From an uncultured Alistipes sp. (GTDB taxonomy: Bacteria > Bacteroidota > Bacteroidia > Bacteroidales > Rikenellaceae), in the NCBI GenBank assembly GCA_937895825.1, contig CALBKP010000080.1, positions 1-12,208 of the forward strand: a stretch of 12,208 nt of DNA. Direction: 5' to 3'. Positions 6,493 to 12,208 of this stretch are shown here, piece by piece. A model generated the notes under the pieces. The model saw only the letters and a program-made list of their open reading frames with translations, was not told the origin of the DNA and did not search any database. How positions within the stretch are numbered: the first letter of the stretch is position 1; each line of letters opens with the position of its first letter. A program made the position numbers and the translations under genes.

Positions 6493-8916
6493 TTATTCGC
6501 CCATAAAATCCATTACATCGACGGTGATACCACCAGCAAGCTCAAGCTGCAGCTTTAGACCGATCGTCTGTTTCTCGTTCAATGGCACAGAGAGCTCGTT
6601 CGCGGCACTCTTACCTACCAAGTCGAATCTGATACCATCTATGGCGGTAACGTTAGCTACACTACCATCCTCGCCGAGGTCAACGACAAGACGCAAGACG
6701 CTCTCAGCTACGGTAGCACCATCCTCCGAGCCCTGAATAGAGGCATTATCCTCGATAAATACCTGAGCCTCCGTGGGGTTACCATCCACGTCGAGAAGCG
6801 TAACATTAGCACCAAGTTCGAGAGGAGTACTATTAGATACGGTTGCGATAAATGCAATGTCACCAACCTTGACATCGTAACCAGCAATGTCGGCAAATAT
6901 ATCCTTAAGGCCATCAGTCTTTCCGCTATACTTCACCTCAAACTCCTGATCTACGGCCAAAGGTACGTTGATAGAGTAGTCGTACTCAACAACAAACGAG
7001 TCGTCGATATACACCTCCTGAACAATGCTGCTATCCACCGAGAGCGAAATAGAGAGGTCGAATGAGTCGGGAAGATCGCCTAAGAACATCTTCGTAACAT
7101 CCTTTGCGATGAAGGTATACTTACTATCACTATACTCATCAGCAAGGCTCTCGTCGGCGATTACAAGCGTTGTCTTTGCGTCGGTGATAACACCACCGAG
7201 GTAGGTTGCCGGCTCAACAGGGATATCATAAACAGATACCTTGTTCTCCTCGACAGGCACTCCGTTAAGACTTGGAGTAACAGAGGCATCAATCGTTGCT
7301 GGGATAGTTAGAGGATTGGTGATATTTACCATAATCACTGGCTTGACACCTACACCAACAACCTCGATATCGTGGCCACGGAGCCCCTCGAGTTCAAACG
7401 TCTGGTTGATATTGTAATCGTAGTCAACCTTACCGTTTACAGATACTATTTCGAGCGTCATAGGCTCAACGCCAACAGTTACGTCGACCATGCCCTCGTG
7501 CATCAACGACGAGGTCATAATGGTTGAGCCATCTACGAAGTAGACGTTAATGCTCGGCGCAAACTCAAGCTCTATATCACCGTATGCATTGGGCGAGATA
7601 CCATTGCTACCAAAGTCAAGGCCCTCAACCTCAATCTCGAGGCCACGATTAAGAGCACTCAGATTGGCTCTAAGAACACCACTCTCTTTGTCATACTTGT
7701 AATCCGCACCACTCTTCTGCTTAATCTCAAGGAATGTGGGGAGTTTGACAGCCACCTCAAGTTTATCGGCATACTCATCGAGCCACTCCAAGCCCTTGGC
7801 ATAGACACCAAGCGATGTTCCATCCATAATCGACACGCCATTGAGTGACTTCACAGCTGCCGGAAGATCCTTGATAACGAAGGTGCTACCCTTGTCGGGC
7901 ACATACTCAAAGAGGCTATCCTCCGTATTTACCTCAACCTCAGCATCACCAAACTCGAAATCGGCATAGAGTTCCAAATGGGGCTTACGCTTGATTGAGA
8001 ACGAACCAGGCTTAGCCTTAACTTCAAACTTCATATCGTAGGTAAGAACCAAGGGTATGTCGAGGTGGTTATTCTCGTCAAGGCGAGCATCGTTTATCAC
8101 GCTCTCAACATAGATCACAAAGTCGAGATTACCGACACCAGGCTCAATAACATACTCATCGTTAAAGTGGTCGCCTACGTATATTACCTCATTATCGGCA
8201 TTAAGAATCGTAAACGAGCCACCGCTAACCTTAAGGTCAAACCACAGATTACCACCACCATTGATGTCGGCGAGGTCATTAAACTGAACGCTCAGACGCA
8301 TAGGTGCTCCCTTATGCTTATCTTCTACATCGCGGAAGATGACCTTGTTTACATTCTTAATCTGCTCTGGAATGTCGAGCTCAAGGTTCATATCATCGCC
8401 AGCGAACTCCTTATAGAACGATCCGTATATCGTGGGAAGCTCAACACCCTCAGGTATGTAATATTCGTAATCCGAGAGGTCGAGACCTGGAATCACGGGA
8501 AGCGATGTGAAGTTATCCAACTCTCCGAGGTCGACATATATATCTGACTCCTCATCGATAACAACACCATGCATATCGAGGTCAAACTGCGGATATTCGA
8601 CCTGGAAATTGTTTACAATCTCATCGATATTAAACGAGCTCACTACACCGCCAATCTCGATGTCATCACCCTCATCCGCATATACGAACGAGAGGTTACC
8701 ATTTTCATCAATTTCAAGACCCTTAATCTCTTCGTCGCCAAGGAGTTCGGCTATCGACTTATCGTCGAAGTAGCCGAGTGGTACGACTGTAGTGCCCGTA
8801 CCCACCGTTACCTCGGTGGAGATGTTGTCCAGTCTAAACGAATCATCAACGCAAGATACTGTTGCGATTGCACATACCACCCAAAATAGATGGCAGATAA
8901 TCTTTGTCGGTTTCAT
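6493..8916 (-). CDS. Large acidic predicted surface lipoprotein, function unknown
   Basis: I do not recognise this 807-aa protein. The N-terminus is a lipoprotein signal: MKPTK, a hydrophobic stretch, then ATVSC with Cys22 as the likely lipidation site (the -3 residue is Thr, a little off consensus). VDD follows the Cys, and acidic residues there resemble the Bacteroidetes lipoprotein export signal for surface display. The mature chain is very rich in Asp and Glu (for example DEEIKGLEIDENG and DEGDDIEIGG at 61-90), has almost no Cys, and is predicted to be all-beta. Two stretches look like repeats: V-D/E-YDY-x-IN at 497 and 643, each followed at a similar distance by a hydrophobic-N-x-P-L-A beta segment (about 529-545 and 690-706). 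The latter faintly recall LEA/WHy-like Ig folds. It has its own promoter and is cotranscribed with the 461-aa barrel gene. Adhesin or barrel-partner roles are guesses. Confidence 0.8.
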   Translation of the reverse strand: MKPTKIICHLFWVVCAIATVSCVDDSFRLDNISTEVTVGTGTTVVPLGYFDDKSIAELLGDEEIKGLEIDENGNLSFVYADEGDDIEIGGVVSSFNIDEIVNNFQVEYPQFDLDMHGVVIDEESDIYVDLGELDNFTSLPVIPGLDLSDYEYYIPEGVELPTIYGSFYKEFAGDDMNLELDIPEQIKNVNKVIFRDVEDKHKGAPMRLSVQFNDLADINGGGNLWFDLKVSGGSFTILNADNEVIYVGDHFNDEYVIEPGVGNLDFVIYVESVINDARLDENNHLDIPLVLTYDMKFEVKAKPGSFSIKRKPHLELYADFEFGDAEVEVNTEDSLFEYVPDKGSTFVIKDLPAAVKSLNGVSIMDGTSLGVYAKGLEWLDEYADKLEVAVKLPTFLEIKQKSGADYKYDKESGVLRANLSALNRGLEIEVEGLDFGSNGISPNAYGDIELEFAPSINVYFVDGSTIMTSSLMHEGMVDVTVGVEPMTLEIVSVNGKVDYDYNINQTFELEGLRGHDIEVVGVGVKPVIMVNITNPLTIPATIDASVTPSLNGVPVEENKVSVYDIPVEPATYLGGVITDAKTTLVIADESLADEYSDSKYTFIAKDVTKMFLGDLPDSFDLSISLSVDSSIVQEVYIDDSFVVEYDYSINVPLAVDQEFEVKYSGKTDGLKDIFADIAGYDVKVGDIAFIATVSNSTPLELGANVTLLDVDGNPTEAQVFIEDNASIQGSEDGATVAESVLRLVVDLGEDGSVANVTAIDGIRFDLVGKSAANELSVPLNEKQTIGLKLQLELAGGITVDVMDFMGE

Positions 8917-8964
8917 ATTTTATTTTATTTGGTTGTCGAGTAACAGGGATTGTTATCACTACCG

Positions 8965-8996
8965 CAAATTTAGTAATTTCGGCGTAAATATCCAAC
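8965..8996 (-). promoter_or_regulatory. Bacteroides-type promoter of the lipoprotein gene
   Basis: On the minus strand TAAATTTG (plus 8965-8972) is an exact TAnnTTTG -7 box. GTTG (plus 8993-8996) lies 20 nt upstream as a 3 of 4 match to the -33 TTTG. The leader of about 40 nt is AT-rich just before the ATG (AAATAAAATAAAAT), a common Bacteroidetes translation start context. It separates the lipoprotein/461-aa transcript from the upstream 471-aa gene. Confidence 0.65.
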
Positions 8997-9044
8997 GAAT
9001 AGTCCAAGTATTTATGCCATGCGAGTATCTAATACGTATGAAAA

Positions 9045-9065
9045 ATCCCGAGATATTCTCGGGAT
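9045..9065 (-). terminator. Intrinsic terminator of the 471-aa barrel gene
   Basis: A 9-bp perfect stem (ATCCCGAGA and TCTCGGGAT) with a 3-nt loop is followed on the minus strand by TTTTTCAT. It begins 22 bases after the stop of the 471-aa gene, and the lipoprotein promoter follows it. This argues that the two transcription units are separate. Confidence 0.85.
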
Positions 9066-9087
9066 AGTATAATCAAGTGCTATGTTA

Positions 9088-10503
9088 TTATTCACGCACG
9101 GGCTTGGCCCTTAGGTGTTTCGGGCGGCCAAAGTTAAAGGCAAAACCAGCATAGACATTTATCGATGTGGCTCGCTGTCCCTTTACGAAGTGCGGGATAT
9201 AGTACTCCTGATGACAGCTCGTCTGCTTAACATAGTCGCTGACGCGCACATACTTCATGTCGATAAAGTCTACGCCTAAGAAGATGTTCATGCCCGCAGG
9301 GTGGATGTTTAGTGCCGCGCCAAAGATGCCCGCCTTGTTGCCATTGAGGAACGTATGGCTGAGAGTTGCCGTAATCCAGTTTGTAGGACGAAGGTTAACA
9401 GAGGCTGTCAACTCACTCATAACGAAGTTATTACACATCTTCGTATGCGACAACAGGCCGAAGCCTATATGATTACGCAGGATGTTATACTCCGCACCGA
9501 TGTTTACCGCACAGTTAAGGCGCGTGGTGTAGCCCGCATTCTCGGGCTTTCGCATATAGGACTCTTGCTCGCTCATAAAGTAGCCGTCGCCACCAGGCAC
9601 ATAGCTACTCTCGAAGTCGCCCACCATGTGTGTCGATGGCTTCCACTTGATAAAGCCGAGGTCGGTGATTGCCGCCGAGAGCTTTAGGTGGTCATCCACC
9701 AGGCGCATCTCTGCACCGAGGTCCACAGCAAGGCCAAAGCTCTTAATTCCCTTGAAGAGGTCATACCATGCATCCGCCACAACGACATCACCATCATACC
9801 CTCCATCTGGCGTGATGTTGCTGTTGTCTATACCACCAGCACTGCCCCACCAATTGCCGCGTAGCGTGCTCTCAACATGATCGCCACGCGTGATGGCCGT
9901 CACCTCCGTAGCCTTGTAGCCCACATTCACGATGCCCATCAAGAACTTAGCCTTCACGCCTACAGTTACCCAGTCGGCCACGGGAAACGCTGCGCCGATG
10001 TAGGCATCGAAATAGCCCGTAGCACCCTCGCTAAAGCCTCCACGATATGGGCTGCCATCTGCAGCCTTAATGTGACGCAGCATATCCTTCGACTCCGACG
10101 ACTCGGCCGTAAGGTGGAAGTTTATACCGAGATTCCAGAATGTTCGTTTGGTGTAAAAGCCTAAGCCAAAGAGAGTAATATCCATATCGAGATTCTGGTT
10201 ACACCAGTTTGGCAGTGGCGCGAGGAACTCCTCCGCCGTGACAGAGTTATGCAGTCCCGAAAGGTACTCGCCATCCCTATAAAAGCGCGTATTCTCTATC
10301 GAGGCATAGTTCGACGAGTTGTTTATGGCGATACCCGATATAAGTGGGAAGGCGATGTATCCGCGCGTAGGCGCAAGTGCGGGGTTGAGCTCCGTGCGAA
10401 AGTATGAGCCCTCCATGAAATATGATGTGCGTGACTGCGCCGAGACCTCGGCAATACCAACCAACGTAAATAATACGACTATTAGTGATATAACTCTTTT
10501 CAT
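9088..10503 (-). CDS. Outer-membrane beta-barrel protein, probably DUF5723 family (copy 2)
   Basis: A 471-aa paralogue of the 461-aa protein at 5092-6477. The signal peptide ends at EVSA (A22) with Gln23 as the likely mature N-terminus. QSRTSYFMEGSYFRTELNPA and PTRGYIAFP repeat the family opening. Shared blocks run the full length: VGVKAKFLMGIVN, AVDLGAEMRLVDDHLKLSAAITDLGFIKW, NIGAEYNILRNHIGFGLLSHTK, SELTASVNLRPTNW, ATLSHTFLN and INVYAGFAFNFGRPK. It differs by a longer loop before the last strand (DYVKQTSCHQEYYIPHFVKG) and by a basic tail after it (LRAKPVRE). Loops in the middle (GNWWGSAGGIDNSN, VPGGDGYFMSEQES) also differ from copy 1, as expected for surface loops. It has its own promoter upstream and terminator downstream. 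Probable outer-membrane location; role unknown. Confidence 0.85.
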   Translation of the reverse strand: MKRVISLIVVLFTLVGIAEVSAQSRTSYFMEGSYFRTELNPALAPTRGYIAFPLISGIAINNSSNYASIENTRFYRDGEYLSGLHNSVTAEEFLAPLPNWCNQNLDMDITLFGLGFYTKRTFWNLGINFHLTAESSESKDMLRHIKAADGSPYRGGFSEGATGYFDAYIGAAFPVADWVTVGVKAKFLMGIVNVGYKATEVTAITRGDHVESTLRGNWWGSAGGIDNSNITPDGGYDGDVVVADAWYDLFKGIKSFGLAVDLGAEMRLVDDHLKLSAAITDLGFIKWKPSTHMVGDFESSYVPGGDGYFMSEQESYMRKPENAGYTTRLNCAVNIGAEYNILRNHIGFGLLSHTKMCNNFVMSELTASVNLRPTNWITATLSHTFLNGNKAGIFGAALNIHPAGMNIFLGVDFIDMKYVRVSDYVKQTSCHQEYYIPHFVKGQRATSINVYAGFAFNFGRPKHLRAKPVRE

Positions 10504-10538
10504 GATGTCTACATCTTATGCTGTTATCCAATTTTTAA

Positions 10539-10569
10539 CAAAGGTACGAAATAATACTTAGATAGCAAC
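10539..10569 (-). promoter_or_regulatory. Bacteroides-type promoter of the 471-aa barrel gene
   Basis: On the minus strand TACCTTTG (plus 10539-10546) is an exact TAnnTTTG -7 box. GTTG (plus 10566-10569) is placed 19 nt upstream as the -33 box. It gives a leader of roughly 30 nt to the ATG at 10501-10503. The same GTTG variant is used by the lipoprotein promoter. Confidence 0.65.
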
Positions 10570-10779
10570 CCCTCGAATGAAATAAATGGCAGCGATAGCC
10601 ACCGAGCTGTGGCATAATGGAGACTCGGTCGTATACTACCTTTTATCTAAAAATTAGATTTTCAAAAATATAGGGCGGTTAAAAGGTTGTTTGCGCTGCG
10701 CGCTTAAGGGTAATTTAAAGAGTAGTTAAGGGGGTATATAAGTTAAGCAAGGCCAGCGGACAAAGATATTGCGTGATAC

Positions 10780-10823
10780 TCATCCCCATCGAACCCACAT
10801 AACCCATTTGACCCACACCCCCA
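10780..10823. repeat. Degenerate 9-nt tandem repeat, about four units
   Basis: Read on the minus strand, the units are TGGGTCAAA, TGGGTTATG, TGGGTTCGA and TGGGGATGA, preceded by a partial GGGGGTG. The TGGG core recurs exactly every 9 bases while the following bases vary. It lies in a non-coding spacer beyond the glnS terminator. If translated it gives a V/M-G-x triplet repeat, but I do not think it is coding. Confidence 0.6.
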
Positions 10824-10887
10824 ACAGATAAATAGAGCACGACCCCGAATTTCATGTCGGAAGGGTTATAACTTGGTATCGACACGA

Positions 10888-10930
10888 AAAATGGCGGATG
10901 GGATATAGAGCATTTCCCATTCGCCATTTT
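10888..10930 (-). terminator. Intrinsic terminator of glnS
   Basis: 16-nt arms at 10888-10903 and 10915-10930 (AAAATGGCGGATGGGA against TCCCATTCGCCATTTT) pair with one non-Watson-Crick position and an 11-nt loop. On the minus strand the stem ends in TTTTT then CG, as in A/U-rich terminator stems. It lies about 40 bases past the glnS stop. Confidence 0.7.
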
Positions 10931-10968
10931 GACTGAGAGGTCTAAGTAGCCCTCTTATCACATGAAAT

Positions 10969-12208
10969 TTACTTATTGAGCTTTGCCCACGTATCCTTCA
11001 ACGTCACCGTACGGTTGAAGATAAGGTGGTCGGGAATTGAATCCTTATCGACATTGAAGTAGCCGATACGCTGGAACTGAAGATAGTCATAAGGCTTAGC
11101 CTCAGCGAGATACTTCTCCACATAGCACTCATTGAGCACCTTCAAAGAGTCATCGTTGATCATCTCCTTCATAGCCTCGAGAGCCTCGCAGTTGCGCTCC
11201 TTGCGGATGGCAGCCATCTCGTCACGGGGATTCTCCACCTTCCATAGACGGTCGTAGAGGCGCACCTCGGCCTTAAGGCAGTGGTCGGCGCTCACCCAAT
11301 GAAGTGTGCCCTTAACCTTGCGGTTACTACCAGGCATACCAGTCTTTGTATCGGGGTCATACTCGGCATATACGGTGGTTACGTTACCATCGGCATCCTT
11401 CTCACAGCCAGTACACTTGACGATATAAGCATTCTTCAGGCGAACCTCCTGGCCAGGGGTCATGCGGAAGTACTTCTTCGGTGCATCCTCCATAAAGTCG
11501 TCGCGCTCCATCCATAGCTCGCGGCTGAACTCGATGGTGTGCGCGCCCGACTCTGGATCCTCTGGATTATTCACAGCCTCCATAGCCTCAACCTGACCCT
11601 CGGGATAGTTGGTGATGATAAGCTTCACGGGGTCGATAACGGCACTCACTCGCGTAGCACGCTTGTTGAGGTCGTCACGCACGGCACTCTCCAAAAGAGC
11701 CATGTCGTTCAATGCATCGTAAGTCGTGTAGCCAATCTTATCGACAAAGTTACGTATCGACTCAGGCGAGTAACCACGGCGACGGAAGCCGCACAACGTC
11801 GGCATACGGGGGTCATCCCAGCCGTTAACCAAGCCCTCCTTAACGAGGATGAGCAGATTACGCTTGCTCATAAGCGTATAGTTTAGGTTGAGTTTGTTGA
11901 ACTCATACTGGCGGGGACGCTCGTCCGATGGGTCGACACCCTCCTTCACCCAGTCGACAAACAGGTCGTACAAGGGGCGATGGGGCACAAACTCAAGGGT
12001 ACACAACGAGTGCGTCACACCCTCGAAATAGTCGCTCTGGCCGTGGGCGAAGTCGTACATGGGGTACACCTTCCACTTATCGCCCGTGCGGTGGTGGGGG
12101 TGGTTAACAACGCGGTAGATGATAGGATCGCGGAAGTGCATATTCGAGCTTGCCATATCAATCTTAGCACGCAACACCATACGTCCCTCCTCAATCTCGC
12201 CATTGGTC
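10969..12208 (-). CDS. glnS: Glutaminyl-tRNA synthetase, 5'-truncated by the window edge
   Basis: GlnRS charges tRNA-Gln with glutamine using ATP in the cytoplasm. The window holds about 412 C-terminal residues; the reading frame runs without a stop to 12208, so the true start and the HIGH motif lie outside, and the Met codon at 12178-12180 is internal. Visible blocks match bacterial GlnRS: LRAKIDMASSN, RDPIIYRV, the YPMYDFAHGQSDYFEGVTHSLCTLEF segment, RPRQYEFNKLNLNYTLMSKRN (the KMSKS-equivalent loop, MSKR kept), GWDDPRMPTLCGFRRRGYSPESIRNF, and VIDPVKLIITNYPEG leading into the two anticodon-binding beta-barrels. It ends with the family's FNRTVTLKDTWAKLNK. GlnRS, as opposed to GluRS, is supported by the C-terminal beta-barrel domains and by GWDDPRMPT. 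An ordinary housekeeping gene with its own terminator downstream. Confidence 0.97.
   Translation of the reverse strand, partial: TNGEIEEGRMVLRAKIDMASSNMHFRDPIIYRVVNHPHHRTGDKWKVYPMYDFAHGQSDYFEGVTHSLCTLEFVPHRPLYDLFVDWVKEGVDPSDERPRQYEFNKLNLNYTLMSKRNLLILVKEGLVNGWDDPRMPTLCGFRRRGYSPESIRNFVDKIGYTTYDALNDMALLESAVRDDLNKRATRVSAVIDPVKLIITNYPEGQVEAMEAVNNPEDPESGAHTIEFSRELWMERDDFMEDAPKKYFRMTPGQEVRLKNAYIVKCTGCEKDADGNVTTVYAEYDPDTKTGMPGSNRKVKGTLHWVSADHCLKAEVRLYDRLWKVENPRDEMAAIRKERNCEALEAMKEMINDDSLKVLNECYVEKYLAEAKPYDYLQFQRIGYFNVDKDSIPDHLIFNRTVTLKDTWAKLNK

Larger units (their letters stand above)
10504..10968. other. 465-nt intergenic region without a gene
   Basis: This spacer lies between the start of the 471-aa barrel gene and the glnS stop. 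It holds the barrel promoter (10539-10569), a degenerate 9-nt tandem repeat (10780-10823) and the glnS terminator (10888-10930). In between are small inverted repeats: ACCGAG/CTCGGT at 10601-10606 and 10624-10629, and ATCTAA-AAA-TTAGAT at 10645-10659. I see no tRNA, no convincing ORF and no further promoter. Confidence 0.7.

Noticed and set aside
8065..8547. 160-codon plus-strand open frame opposite the lipoprotein gene
   Set aside because: It is a shadow of an acidic, codon-biased gene; no promoter and no family features are seen.
5092..10503. SusC/SusD-type nutrient uptake locus
   Set aside because: The barrels are about 460-470 aa with no plug or TonB box, and the lipoprotein is beta-rich with no SusD helical repeats.
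10663..10670. TATTTTTG, a -7 match on the minus strand
   Set aside because: There is no TTTG or GTTG at 19-21 nt upstream and no gene directly downstream before the barrel promoter.
10780..10823. Possible CRISPR-like array
   Set aside because: The period is 9 nt with only a 4-base core; there are no spacers of 25-40 nt and no cas genes.
10715..10927. 70-codon minus-strand frame in the glnS-barrel spacer, with a V/M-G-x repeat
   Set aside because: Its start codon sits inside the glnS terminator stem and most of it is the 9-nt repeat; no promoter is placed to express it.
12015..12180. Met codon at 12178-12180 as the start of glnS
   Set aside because: The frame stays open to the window edge and the residues before it (NGEIEEGR) match the internal GlnRS sequence, so the start is outside the window.

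Overview
The window comes from a member of the Bacteroidetes, most likely order Bacteroidales. Four things point there: promoter elements of the Bacteroides type (TAnnTTTG at -7 with TTTG or GTTG near -33), AT-rich translation leaders with little Shine-Dalgarno signal, a Na+-pumping NADH:quinone reductase operon, and outer-membrane proteins of a Bacteroidetes-restricted kind. A Rikenellaceae/Alistipes-like source is a guess that the sequence alone cannot settle.

Layout. (1) 1-1373, minus strand: the first 10 codons of nqrB and all of nqrA, the start of the Nqr respiratory sodium-pump operon. (2) 1374-1572: a divergent promoter region. (3) 1573-5019, plus strand: a tight four-gene unit made of a short TatD-family metal hydrolase, the tRNA t6A dehydratase TcdA, a D-2-hydroxyacid dehydrogenase, and a PagL-like (lipid A 3-O-deacylase / acyloxyacyl hydrolase family) outer-membrane protein. 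It closes with a strong 13-bp hairpin at 5038-5072 that probably terminates transcription from both sides. (4) 5092-10503, minus strand: two paralogous Bacteroidetes outer-membrane proteins (461 and 471 aa, probably DUF5723 family) on either side of an 807-aa, very acidic predicted surface lipoprotein. The 471-aa gene has its own promoter and terminator. The lipoprotein and the 461-aa gene form a second transcription unit. (5) 10504-10968: a non-coding spacer with a promoter, a degenerate 9-nt tandem repeat and the glnS terminator. (6) 10969-12208, minus strand: the C-terminal two thirds or more of glutaminyl-tRNA synthetase (glnS), running off the window end.

Most of the window is housekeeping: respiration, tRNA modification and charging, and small-molecule redox. 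The part most likely to hold undescribed biology is the barrel-lipoprotein-barrel cluster at 5092-10503. An acidic, repeat-containing lipoprotein with no recognised function sits between two copies of a conserved outer-membrane protein, which suggests a cell-surface assembly. The PagL-like protein, which has Asn where the catalytic Glu is expected, is a second envelope gene worth checking.
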